Below, piece by piece: positions 1 through 9,125 of a stretch of DNA of 64,000 nucleotides. How positions within the stretch are numbered: position 1 is the stretch's first letter; each line of letters begins with the position of its first letter. The notes beneath the pieces were generated by a model. That model was not told the origin of the DNA and did not search any database. It saw only the letters and a program-made list of their open reading frames with translations. The DNA is from Paremcibacter congregatus (GTDB taxonomy: Bacteria > Pseudomonadota > Alphaproteobacteria > Sphingomonadales > Emcibacteraceae). Location of the stretch: the NCBI RefSeq assembly GCF_006385135.1, contig NZ_CP041025.1:651501-715500 (forward strand), written 5' to 3'. The position numbers were made by a program, and so were the translations under genes.

Positions 1-1
1 A

Positions 2-2266
2 GCGGAGTATGAGCAGGCCGGCAGCGCGGTCATCACCGCGGTGACCCGTTCCGGTGGCAATGAATTTTCAGGCGAAGCGTTTGTTCTGTATCAGGACAAA
101 AATATGGTCGAACTTGATGAATTCGCCAAAGAGCGTGAGGATGAAAAAGCCGATTATAGTCGCAAGCAGTTTGGCGCCGCACTCGGTGGCCCGATCATAA
201 AGGACAAACTACATTTTTTCCTGGCCTATGAAGGAAATCGCCAAACACGGACATCGGAAGTTGTGTTGGGGGGAAGCGCCAATGCGGATGATATCGCGCG
301 TTGGGGGGATAAGGCCGGTGTTTTCTCGACGCCGTTTAAGGAAGATCTCTTCTTCGGAAAGCTTGATTATCAACCGAGTTATAATCAGCGTATGGAGTTG
401 AGTGTCAATTTAAGAAATGAAGCGGACACCGAACAAGTTGGCGGCATCAGTTCGTATGAACAAGCCCGCGATGTTGTTAATGACTCTATCGCCATTGTCT
501 TTAAGCATACCTATGATTTCGATGATGGTTCTTACAACGAGTTCACCGCAAATTATCTCGACTCAAATTGGGCGCAACATCCGCAAAATGCGACCAATAA
601 AGAAGTTTATGAAAATGTGATTATTCTTGGTGGCAATTCTTATGAAGAAGAGGCTAGTCAGGAATCCTTCACCGTGCGGGACAATTACACTTTCCCGGTT
701 TTGGAATGGAAAGGGGAGCATTTGATTAAGGTTGGCGTAAAATTTGCCAACTACAAATACGTTCAAAGCAAACTTGATCGCAGGACTCCTGAGTTTATTT
801 TCCGCAAAGATGGGTCAGGAAATTTCCGCACAAGACCGGATGAAGTCGTATTTGCGCCTTTGAAAGCACAGCTTGATTCCACGAACCAGCAAATGGCAAT
901 CTTCATACAGGACGATTGGGAAGTGAATGATAAGCTTACCATTAATCTTGGCGTGCGCTATGACTATGAAACCAATCCGGTAAACAAGGATTTCGTGACA
1001 CCGGATCACCTTGCCACAACCCTGCGGGCGATTGAAGCTTTAACCCATGATCAGGCTGCCCTGGAGACATTCCTGCAGAATAAGCATGACGCGAACTCAT
1101 GGATGGGTTCTCTTGGGGCAGCACTGGATAACGGAATCACAGCAAATGACCTCGCCTTCTTTGATGCGGATCGTTATATCACGGACGGTTCCCAGCGCAA
1201 AGTCTATGCCGGGGCGATACAGCCGAGAATTGGTTTTTCTTATGATGTGAACGGCGACCAGCAGACGATCCTTTTTGCCGGTGCGGGCCGCTACACGGAC
1301 CGGGCTTTGTTTAATTTTACTGCCGATGAAACAATCCGCTTCTTAAATCCAAGGTATAATGTGAGATTTTCGGATGACGGCGCACCGGGAACGGTGCTGT
1401 GGGACGATAAATATAACGACCCGGCGCAATTGGCGGCTCTTGTGGACACAGGCACGGCGCGCCCGGAACTGCTTCTTATGCCAAACGACCTGAAGCCTGT
1501 CAGCAGCGATCAGTTCAGTATTGGTGTGCGTCAGAAGGTTGGCGAATTCAACACCTCTCTTACGCTCAGCTATATCAAAAGCGACAACGATGTATCCTAC
1601 CACTTTATCAATATGCTGCAACACCGGCCGACATTGGATTGGTGGCAGTTCCTGCTGGAGGGCGTTGATCCGGGTTCACAGGCCGGTAATATTCTTGTCG
1701 CGGACAATGACCGTAAGTCGCGCTATATGGCGGCATTCCTGACGATTGATAAACCCTATAGCGAAGAATCTGGTTGGGGGATGTCTTTCGCCTATACCCT
1801 GAGCAAGGCGGAGAACAAAGGGCTGGAAACATTCAATATTGACTACCCTTCTGCGTCGGAAACGCCCTGGGGGATTATACCTTCAAACGCACGGCACAGG
1901 ATTGTGGCGTCTGTTATTTATGGTCTCCCCTTTGATATGAAAGTCTCCGGATTCTTCAGCTACAGTTCGGGGGAAAGGTATAATGTCTTCAAAATTCATG
2001 AGCCATCCAACCCTTATGATTTCATTAGACCGGGAGAAGGAAAAAAAGACAGCTATATGCCAATTGATCTGCGGTTGACCAAGGATATCGCGCTTGGATC
2101 TCATACATTGACTCTGGTTGCGGAAGCATTCAATGTCTTTAATTCCAAGAACTACGATTCCTATAGCAATTGGGATGCGCCTTGGGTGGATAACTTCGGC
2201 GAAGCCCAAAGCATTCATGGCGGTTCCACACGCCGCATACAGGTCGGTGCGTCTTACAAGTTCTAA
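2..2266 (+). CDS. TonB-dependent receptor, C-terminal part (5' end outside window)
   Basis: Outer-membrane receptor that would import a large ligand with TonB/ExbBD energy. The reading frame is open from base 2, so the signal peptide, any TonB box and most of the plug lie upstream; a GTG at base 41 is internal. The first visible residues include the plug-end motif VTRSGGNEFSG, typical of Oar-like receptors, followed by about 720 residues of beta-barrel with many aromatic strand ends. The protein closes on a terminal Phe (IQVGASYKF), the usual outer-membrane insertion signal. The next genes on the same strand are GH144 and GH3 glycosidases, so a glucan oligosaccharide is a plausible ligand. 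That assignment is inferred from context only. Confidence 0.9.
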   Translation, partial: AEYEQAGSAVITAVTRSGGNEFSGEAFVLYQDKNMVELDEFAKEREDEKADYSRKQFGAALGGPIIKDKLHFFLAYEGNRQTRTSEVVLGGSANADDIARWGDKAGVFSTPFKEDLFFGKLDYQPSYNQRMELSVNLRNEADTEQVGGISSYEQARDVVNDSIAIVFKHTYDFDDGSYNEFTANYLDSNWAQHPQNATNKEVYENVIILGGNSYEEEASQESFTVRDNYTFPVLEWKGEHLIKVGVKFANYKYVQSKLDRRTPEFIFRKDGSGNFRTRPDEVVFAPLKAQLDSTNQQMAIFIQDDWEVNDKLTINLGVRYDYETNPVNKDFVTPDHLATTLRAIEALTHDQAALETFLQNKHDANSWMGSLGAALDNGITANDLAFFDADRYITDGSQRKVYAGAIQPRIGFSYDVNGDQQTILFAGAGRYTDRALFNFTADETIRFLNPRYNVRFSDDGAPGTVLWDDKYNDPAQLAALVDTGTARPELLLMPNDLKPVSSDQFSIGVRQKVGEFNTSLTLSYIKSDNDVSYHFINMLQHRPTLDWWQFLLEGVDPGSQAGNILVADNDRKSRYMAAFLTIDKPYSEESGWGMSFAYTLSKAENKGLETFNIDYPSASETPWGIIPSNARHRIVASVIYGLPFDMKVSGFFSYSSGERYNVFKIHEPSNPYDFIRPGEGKKDSYMPIDLRLTKDIALGSHTLTLVAEAFNVFNSKNYDSYSNWDAPWVDNFGEAQSIHGGSTRRIQVGASYKF

Positions 2267-2293
2267 GGAACCCGCACCAGATATGGAAGATAT

Positions 2294-2327
2294 TGGAAGC
2301 CCCTTCGATTATCCGAAGGGGCTTCCA
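2294..2327 (+). terminator. hairpin after the TBDR gene
   Basis: A perfect 14-bp stem (TGGAAGCCCCTTCG with its complement) and a 6-nt ATTATC loop lie 27 bases past the receptor stop. There is no T-run after the stem, so it may attenuate transcription or stabilise the mRNA end rather than act as a full intrinsic terminator. Confidence 0.55.
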
Positions 2328-2383
2328 TCAAATAGAACGGAATTGGTCTTTCTGCCCTTCTGTTTACCGCGCAAAGTTTATCA

Positions 2384-3991
2384 TTGAGGCATAATTTGTT
2401 AAATATATTCAATTTTCGAAATTATTTTTTGATCGTTTATATCAGCATGATCGGCGTCGCACATGCCACCGAGGCGCCTGACTTTTCCGGACAGGCCTAC
2501 GATCAACATGTTGAGTTGTTTTGGGCGGAGAAAAGTGACCCTCAGGCCAGCTATGTCATTAAAGTATCGGTCAATGAAGGGGATTGGGTCACCCGGTGCC
2601 GGACAAACAAAACCGGCCTCCTGGATTTTGTCGGTGAGTTTGGCAATGACCTGAAGCTCTCTTACCGTCTTTACAGCCAAACCAAAAGCCAGGAAAATCT
2701 TCTCGGTGAAGTCTCGCTCAAAACCCGCACCTTCACGGACGATGAATTGGTGGAGATGGTGCAAAAATATACCTTCCGGTATTTCTGGCAGGGGGCGGAT
2801 GAAAAATCAGGCTGGGCATTTGAGCGCCAGCCAAATACGGGGGAAGCCGTTATTACGACCGGGGGCACCGGTTTTGCTATCCTGTCAATTATTACTGCCG
2901 CAGAACGGGGATGGATCAGTCGGGAGGCGGCTGTAATGCGTTTGTTAAAAATTACAACTTCACTGAAAAGGCTGGAAACTTTTCACGGCATGTGGGCGCA
3001 TTGGTACAGGGCCGGAACCGAGGAGGTCTTTCATTTCAGTAAATATGACAACGGCGGAGATATCGTCGAGTCCGCTTTTATGGCGCAAGGATTGTTGGCG
3101 GCGCGGCAGTATTTCAATCAGTCTTCAACTGATGAAACACGGTTGCGCACAGACATAACAGGTCTGTGGGAAAAGATGGACTGGCAGTGGTATACGCAGG
3201 GACAAGACATCCTCTACTGGCATTGGTCCAAGACCCATGGTTGGAAAATGAACCATAAAATAACCGGGTATAATGAAGCCTTAATCGCATATGTGCTCGC
3301 GGCCTCTTCCCCGACCCATGCGATTTCAAAGGCTGCTTACCATAAGGGCTGGGCAGGGCAAAATAATGGGTATTTTAAGAACGGAAAAACATTCTATGGC
3401 CTGAAGCTGCCCCTCGGCAATCAGCAAGAAATGGGCGGCCCATTGTTCTTCGCGCATTATTCCTTCCTGGGGCTTGATCCGCGCGGCCTCTCGGACAGAT
3501 ACGCGAATTATTGGACGCAAAACCAGCATCAAACGTTGATCAGTCACGCTTATTCCATGGATAATCCAAAAAACTGGAAAGGCTATGGGCCGGATTTCTG
3601 GGGGCTTACCGCAGGGGACATGGTCCCGGACGGTTACACGGCCCATGCACCGGGAGAGCGGGATTTTGGCACGATAAACCCGACCGGGGCGCTGTCATCA
3701 ATGCCCTATGCGCCGACACAATCTCTGGCGCTGCTCAAAAATCTCTACTATCGGCACGGTAAAGAACTTTTTGGCCCCATGGGATTTTATGACGCCATCA
3801 ATCTCAGTGTCAGCGATGATCCCCGCAAGCAGGTCAAAAAAACCTACCTAGCCATTGATCAGGGGCCGATTATTATCATGCTGGAAAACTATCGCTCCGG
3901 CTTGTTGTGGGACTCTTTTATGAAAGACCCGGATGTGCGCAAGGGTTTGGATAAACTCGGGTTCACCATCAACAATCAAAAAAATCAGTAA
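2384..3991 (+). CDS. GH144-family glycoside hydrolase (glucoamylase-like, PF10091 type), exported
   Basis: 535 residues. The N-terminus has a hydrophobic export segment (FLIVYISMIGVAHA), so the protein probably works in the periplasm or is a surface enzyme. No in-frame ATG lies upstream of this segment, so a TTG start at 2384 is chosen; ATG 2447 would destroy the signal. After about 100 residues of beta-sandwich-like sequence comes the (alpha/alpha)6 catalytic part, with family-typical stretches such as TGGTGFAIL, KYDNGGDIVESAFM, GPDFWGLTAGD and YAPTQSLALL. Characterised GH144 members are endo-beta-1,2-glucanases, while many relatives are annotated only as glucoamylase family. The gene lies between a TBDR and a GH3 beta-glucosidase. 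Family call is firm; substrate is inferred. Confidence 0.85.
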   Translation: MRHNLLNIFNFRNYFLIVYISMIGVAHATEAPDFSGQAYDQHVELFWAEKSDPQASYVIKVSVNEGDWVTRCRTNKTGLLDFVGEFGNDLKLSYRLYSQTKSQENLLGEVSLKTRTFTDDELVEMVQKYTFRYFWQGADEKSGWAFERQPNTGEAVITTGGTGFAILSIITAAERGWISREAAVMRLLKITTSLKRLETFHGMWAHWYRAGTEEVFHFSKYDNGGDIVESAFMAQGLLAARQYFNQSSTDETRLRTDITGLWEKMDWQWYTQGQDILYWHWSKTHGWKMNHKITGYNEALIAYVLAASSPTHAISKAAYHKGWAGQNNGYFKNGKTFYGLKLPLGNQQEMGGPLFFAHYSFLGLDPRGLSDRYANYWTQNQHQTLISHAYSMDNPKNWKGYGPDFWGLTAGDMVPDGYTAHAPGERDFGTINPTGALSSMPYAPTQSLALLKNLYYRHGKELFGPMGFYDAINLSVSDDPRKQVKKTYLAIDQGPIIIMLENYRSGLLWDSFMKDPDVRKGLDKLGFTINNQKNQ

Positions 3992-4055
3992 GAGGCGATT
4001 AAAGCGCTTCTTGTGCGTATTTATTTCCCTTTACGGGATGATTTAAGGTCGACAA

Positions 4056-6362
4056 ATGAAAATCAAGTTTTTTGCTATTGTGTTACTGGGAGGATGTCTC
4101 CTCCTGGCGGGGGCGTTTGCAGTTTCATCAGGAATGAAAAGCTCACGTCAGGCCAAGGCGTCCTCCAACTTATGGCATGACAATAAAGCCGAAATGGAGG
4201 CCTTCATATCCGACTTAATGTCCCGCATGACGCTGGAAGAAAAGATCGGGCAGCTCAATCTTCTGTCAAGCGGCTGGGATGTGACGGGACCTCGTTTACA
4301 GGACAATTCTAAAGCCTTGATCAAAGAGGGCAAGGTTGGCGCGATCTTTAACGCCTATACGGCGGAATATACCCATGAGTTACAGAAGATGGCCGTGGAG
4401 AAAACCAGGCTGGGTATTCCGTTGCTTTTTGGGTATGACGTTATTCATGGTTTTAGAACGATATTCCCGATTTCCTTAGGTGAGGCGGCGTCCTGGGACT
4501 TGGCGGCCATCGAAAAAAGCGCCCGTATTTCAGCCATTGAAGCCACGGCCGAGGGCCTGCACTGGACCTTCGCCCCCATGGTTGATATTACCCGTGATCC
4601 GCGTTGGGGACGTATTTCTGAGGGGGCAGGGGAAGATGTCTATTTGGGCATGAAAATCGCCACCGCCCGCGTGAGGGGGTATCAGGGAAATGATCTTTCG
4701 CGCGTGGATACGATGCTGGCGACGGCGAAGCATTTCGCGGCCTATGGCCAGTCTCAGGCCGGTCGGGATTATCATTCAACAGATATGTCAGAGCGTGAGC
4801 TTTGGGGTACCTATCTTCCGCCGTTTAAGGCGGCCCTGGATGCCGGTGTCGCGAGCGTTATGACTGCCTTTAATGATCTGAATGGTATTCCCGCCACAGG
4901 AAATGCGTTGCTTTTGAATGACATATTAAAGGGCCAGTGGGATTTTCAGGGTCTTGTTGTCACGGATTATACCTCCATTAACGAGATGGTCCCTCATGGG
5001 TTTGCCCGCGACGAAAAACACGCTGGTGAGCTCGCCATTAATGCGGGCGTCGATATGGACATGCAGGGGAGTGTTTTTGTCTCGCACCTGAAAGGTCTTG
5101 TTGATGAAGGCAAGGTGTCTGTTGTGAAAATTGACCGGGCCGTCAGGCGAATCCTGGAAATGAAATACCGTTTAGGCCTTTTTGAAGACCCTTATCGCTA
5201 TTCAAATGAAGCGCGACAACAGGCGGCAAAAAAGAAACCGGCGTTTTTGGAAGCTGCCCGTGACGTCGCGCGGAAATCAATGGTTCTCCTGAAAAATGAA
5301 GGACAGATTCTGCCCTTAAAGAAACAAGGCATATCTATCGCGGTGATTGGACCGCTCGGCGACAGTAAGCAGGATATGATCGGGTCCTGGTCCGCGGCCG
5401 GAGACCGCATGGATGAACCGGTAAGCTTGCTGGAAGGTATCAGAGCCAAGGTTGGAGGTGATGTTGTCGTTCATTACGCAAAGGGGGCGAGTTACGCGTT
5501 TAATGATCATGACCAATCGGGTTTTGCAGAGGCGATGGCCATCGCGGAAAAATCGGATGTGATTATTATGGCGATGGGAGAAAAATGGGATATGACCGGC
5601 GAGGCGGCCAGTCGCACGTCTCTTGATATGCCGGGTTCCCAGCAGGCCTTGATGGAAGCCCTCCATAAAATTGGAAAGCCAATGGTTCTTGTCCTGATGA
5701 ATGGTCGCCCGTTGGCCCTGAATTGGGCGGATGACAATGTTAACGCCATTCTGGAAACATGGTATGCGGGCACGATGGGAGGGCATGCCATTGCGGACAT
5801 TTTGTTCGGAGATTATAATCCGGCCGGAAAACTCCCCGTCACTTTCCCGCGGCATGTGGGGCAGGTGCCACTCTATTATAATATGAAAAATACCGGGCGG
5901 CCTTATGCCTCTGACGGCGCGGAGCAGAAATACCGGTCACGTTACCTCAACACATTGAATGACCCGCTTTATCCCTTTGGCTACGGGCTGAGTTATACGC
6001 AGTTCTCCTATTCGGAAGTTATATTGGATCGCCCCTCTCTTGGGCCAAAGGATGTTCTGACCGCAACCATCAATGTGGCGAACAGCGGAGGGTATGACGG
6101 CGAAGAAGTTGTTCAACTTTATATACAGGATGTGACCGGGTCGGTGACAAGGCCAGTAAAAGAATTAAAAGGGTTCCAGAAGATCCATCTTGCCGTCGGA
6201 GAACATAAGAATGTGTCGTTTAAAATAAGTGCCAAAGACCTCTCTTTTTACCGACAGGACATGTCATATGGGGTTGAGGCCGGAGATTTCAAGCTCTATA
6301 TCGGCACAAACTCAATGGACGTCAAAGAGGCAAGATTTACACTGACCAATTCAGGGACATAA
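4056..6362 (+). CDS. bglX: GH3 beta-glucosidase (BglX-like), periplasmic
   Basis: 768 residues, close to the 765 of E. coli BglX. The N-terminal hydrophobic segment (IVLLGGCLLLAGAFA) is an export signal and could be read as a lipobox. Domain order is a TIM-barrel GH3 N-domain, the alpha/beta GH3 C-domain (from about residue 410) and a fibronectin-III-like end (about 680-760). The nucleophile is Asp304 in GLVVTDY; TAKHFAAYG and DPRWGRISE are other GH3 signatures. It follows the GH144 gene by 64 bp on the same strand, and would hydrolyse beta-linked gluco-oligosaccharides produced by that enzyme. Alternative substrates (other beta-glucosides, xylosides) cannot be excluded. Confidence 0.92.
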   Translation: MKIKFFAIVLLGGCLLLAGAFAVSSGMKSSRQAKASSNLWHDNKAEMEAFISDLMSRMTLEEKIGQLNLLSSGWDVTGPRLQDNSKALIKEGKVGAIFNAYTAEYTHELQKMAVEKTRLGIPLLFGYDVIHGFRTIFPISLGEAASWDLAAIEKSARISAIEATAEGLHWTFAPMVDITRDPRWGRISEGAGEDVYLGMKIATARVRGYQGNDLSRVDTMLATAKHFAAYGQSQAGRDYHSTDMSERELWGTYLPPFKAALDAGVASVMTAFNDLNGIPATGNALLLNDILKGQWDFQGLVVTDYTSINEMVPHGFARDEKHAGELAINAGVDMDMQGSVFVSHLKGLVDEGKVSVVKIDRAVRRILEMKYRLGLFEDPYRYSNEARQQAAKKKPAFLEAARDVARKSMVLLKNEGQILPLKKQGISIAVIGPLGDSKQDMIGSWSAAGDRMDEPVSLLEGIRAKVGGDVVVHYAKGASYAFNDHDQSGFAEAMAIAEKSDVIIMAMGEKWDMTGEAASRTSLDMPGSQQALMEALHKIGKPMVLVLMNGRPLALNWADDNVNAILETWYAGTMGGHAIADILFGDYNPAGKLPVTFPRHVGQVPLYYNMKNTGRPYASDGAEQKYRSRYLNTLNDPLYPFGYGLSYTQFSYSEVILDRPSLGPKDVLTATINVANSGGYDGEEVVQLYIQDVTGSVTRPVKELKGFQKIHLAVGEHKNVSFKISAKDLSFYRQDMSYGVEAGDFKLYIGTNSMDVKEARFTLTNSGT

Positions 6363-7209
6363 TTGGATATGGTCTGAATTTATTTTGTATTTGAGGCGAC
6401 TCAGAGCTAGCACAGTTTCTAGCACGGAAAATATTATAATTATTTTATATCGTTTATTTGCAATGGTTTAATATATATCCTATCAGGACTATAACCTGAA
6501 GGTCGTTGCATTGGCCAGTTCGGGCTTTTTGATCTTGTTGTGTTGCCAAAATAATGGGGTTACCCTGTTTGTAAGCCTCTTGATTTGTAAGGGTTTTCAC
6601 GGATATTTTATTTGCTTGTAGCCTTCTATCTGGCCGGAAAATTTTAGTGTGTTCTCCTCATGTCAATGATCCTCCTTAATCAGAATAGTAGTTTGATGCA
6701 CTGTTCCATTTACCGGGGTCTGTTCTCTATACAGAACGGCGACTAGGTAAAGTATTCGTCAAGGTCGGCGGCAACCTCATAACCTGGAAGGCTCTATGAA
6801 AATTAGGGTCAATCGCGATGATTGAATGGAATTATGTGACAATACTCATATGACATAACTATTGCTATTAACCCGCCAAGGGCAGAAAAACACCCTGATC
6901 AAATGCGTCCTGATAGTGAGAGTCACCAACCTGCCCACGTTATTAAGCGACATTTTCTGGCTGTGGTGAGCTAGTCTAATTTGAATGATTTAAGGAGCCA
7001 GTTCATGCATTTCGGGGGACTGGTGGATATAAAATATAATTCTTTCTTAAGGGAATATGAGCTGTGACAGAGTGATGGCTGGTTCGAAAAAATACATATT
7101 TTAGATCTTTCCGTGAAGCATTCAAGTATAGGGCACGTTGTGTGTAGATAGTTGAGTCGTCATACGACTCCATCGAGATAATTAACCATGAACTAAAAGG
7201 ATTTATGGA
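6363..7209. other. long intergenic region without a recognised gene
   Basis: About 850 bp of lower-GC sequence with no convincing ORF on either strand. The minus strand has a good AAGGAGG followed by an ATG near 6660, but the frame closes after five codons. The 3' part carries a perfect inverted repeat (7154-7170) and the leader of the truncated receptor gene. It may be debris of a lost gene, but I recognise no family in it. Confidence 0.6.
7154..7170. promoter_or_regulatory. perfect inverted repeat upstream of truncated TBDR
   Basis: GAGTCGT-CAT-ACGACTC: two perfect 7-bp arms with a 3-bp spacer, 39 bp before the ATG at 7210. It could be an operator (for example for the Lrp-type regulator nearby) or a small RNA hairpin. 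No regulator is assigned. Confidence 0.35.
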
Positions 7210-7782
7210 ATGGGAACGAGTTTTTCACCACTAAATAAACGGAGGGTGCTGGCACTGCTGTCGTCGTCCATGCTGATTACGGCAGGCCCCGCCAATATGG
7301 TGTCGGCCGCCGAAGATGATGGCGCTATGGTCATTGAAGAAGTTATGGTCACAGGATCTCGGATTAAACGGACGGAACAGGAGTCTACTAGTCCGGTAGT
7401 TGTGCTGTCTGGCGATGACTTCAGGGCGATCGGATCTGACAACGTCGAAGATATGCTGAACAGGTTGCCTCAAGTGACCGCAGGGTTTAACGGCACGGCC
7501 AATAACCCCGCAGATGGTACGGCTACCGTCGACCTTCGGGGTTTGGGCTCCAATAGAACGCTTGTTCTGGTCAATGGCAGACGTTATCTGCAAAGTACCC
7601 AGCAGGGAACGGTTGATCTTAATAACATTCCGGCGGCACTGATCCAAAATGTTGAGATCGTTACTGGTGGTGCTTCCGCAGTGTATGGATCTGACGCCAT
7701 TTCAGGTGTTGTCAACTTTAAGATTAAAGACAATTTTGAAGGCCTGGAGTTCCGGGGAGAATATGGCCTTTCTCTATTCTAG
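7210..7782 (+). pseudogene. TonB-dependent receptor truncated after the plug domain
   Basis: 190 residues: a signal peptide (LALLSSSMLITAGPANMVSA), a TonB-box-like stretch (EEVMVTGSR) and an almost complete plug (LPQVTAGF, VDLRGLGSNRTLVLVNGRR, GGASAVYGSDAISGVVNF). The frame then ends after EYGLSLF, where a normal receptor would begin its 600-800-residue barrel. No barrel sequence follows; 75 bp later the ornithine cyclodeaminase gene begins. A deletion of roughly 2 kb between plug and neighbour is the simplest explanation. AAAAGG 9 bp before ATG 7210 is a good ribosome-binding site, so the gene was once real. A free plug could still be made but would not transport. Confidence 0.85.
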
Positions 7783-7801
7783 CTTAAGTTCAAGTAATAT
7801 A

Positions 7802-7813
7802 AACAATATTGTT
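7802..7813. promoter_or_regulatory. 12-bp perfect palindrome before ornithine cyclodeaminase
   Basis: AACAATATTGTT lies 45 bp upstream of the ATG at 7858, in the short gap left after the truncated receptor. It is AT-rich and self-complementary, so it could be a regulator half-site pair, for example for the Lrp-family protein. No second copy was noticed. Confidence 0.3.
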
Positions 7814-7857
7814 CGTGATCGATAACACTGCTTTCCCATAGAAAAGGCACCATTTAA

Positions 7858-8919
7858 ATGAATGACATGACTCCCCAAGCGGTAAATTTAGTGCCCTTTG
7901 TCAGCGTTGACCATATGATGAAAATTGTCACGGAAATAGGTGTGGAAGAAGTGCTGGCGCATCTTTGTGACTATCTGGAAGAAGATTTCAAGCGCTGGGA
8001 ACTTTTTGATAAAACTCCCCGCGTGGCCTCTCATTCCGTCTCAGGGGTGATCGAATTGATGCCCACAAGTGATGGTGACGTTTATGGATTTAAATATGTC
8101 AACGGTCATCCGCAGAATACGACTGTTGGTTTGCAAACGGTTACGGCCTTCGGCATGCTTTCTGATGTGACAACAGGGTACCCTCTGATGTTATCGGAAA
8201 TGACTATTTTGACGGCATTGCGCACGGCCGCCACATCTGTGTTGGCGGCAAAATATCTGGCACCAACGGGGTCCAAAACGATGGCCATGATTGGCAACGG
8301 CAGCCAGTCTGAATTTCAGGCATTGGCTTTTAAAAAAATCCTGGGTATTACGTCACTGCGCCTATATGATATTGATGATAATGCCGCCCGGAAATGTGCG
8401 GCTAATTTGGCGGGACGGGGCTTTGATATCGTTATCTGTGATTCCAAGGAGAAAGCTGTCGAGGGGGCCGAGATCATTACAACGGTGACCGCAGATAAAC
8501 AGCTTGCGACGATCCTGACGGATAATATGGTCGGGGCAGGGGTGCATATCAACGCGATCGGCGGCGATTGCCCTGGCAAAACTGAATTGCATAAAGATAT
8601 TCTGATGCGGTCAGATATCTTTGTCGAATATACACCGCAAACCCGTATTGAAGGTGAAATTCAACAATTGGCGCATGATCATCCGGTGGTCGAGTTGTGG
8701 CAGGTCATCAAGGGAGATATCCCTGGTCGGCGGGGTAGTCAACAGCTGACGATATTCGACAGTGTGGGTTTCGCCATCGAGGATTTCTCCGCTTTACGTT
8801 ATCTCCGGGATCAGTTGGACCGCACCGGACATTTTGAGAATCTTGACATGCTGGCGGACCCGGATGATCCCCGTGACCTTTTTGGCATGGTTATGCGATC
8901 GGTTCAGACATTCGCCTAG
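7858..8919 (+). CDS. ornithine cyclodeaminase
   Basis: 353 residues; the family length is about 350. It converts L-ornithine to L-proline and ammonia with a bound NAD in the cytoplasm. The sequence follows the Pseudomonas-type enzyme rather than the shorter mu-crystallin relatives: a substrate lysine in GFKYVNGHP (Lys79), a dinucleotide-binding turn MIGNGSQSEF, the catalytic Asp in GGDCPGKTE (Asp237) and the later block FVEYTPQTRIEGEIQQL. It heads a same-strand series with a D-aminoacylase-like lipoprotein, an Lrp/AsnC regulator and dgcN-dgcA, so it fits an amino-acid catabolic locus. A related substrate cannot be ruled out. Confidence 0.85.
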   Translation: MNDMTPQAVNLVPFVSVDHMMKIVTEIGVEEVLAHLCDYLEEDFKRWELFDKTPRVASHSVSGVIELMPTSDGDVYGFKYVNGHPQNTTVGLQTVTAFGMLSDVTTGYPLMLSEMTILTALRTAATSVLAAKYLAPTGSKTMAMIGNGSQSEFQALAFKKILGITSLRLYDIDDNAARKCAANLAGRGFDIVICDSKEKAVEGAEIITTVTADKQLATILTDNMVGAGVHINAIGGDCPGKTELHKDILMRSDIFVEYTPQTRIEGEIQQLAHDHPVVELWQVIKGDIPGRRGSQQLTIFDSVGFAIEDFSALRYLRDQLDRTGHFENLDMLADPDDPRDLFGMVMRSVQTFA

Positions 8920-9125
8920 CTGGCGTGTTACTGGATCAAAAATATCGACACAGGGGGCCGTATCGGCTTCGGTGTTTGGTCTTTTTGCTTCTTCGGTTCT
9001 ACTCCGTTTCTGGCTTGCTTTTTCTCTGATTTTAGAGGGGTATTTAGAGTTTATCTCTCTCTTATTGTGTTAAAATTTACCCTCTTGCTCATAGGTTCCT
9101 TGTATTAAAAAATGGATCATCAAAA

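Noticed and set aside
8762-9073. 103-codon frame overlapping the end of the ornithine cyclodeaminase gene
   Set aside because: Most of it is an out-of-frame reading of the cyclodeaminase; the tail has no recognisable motif.
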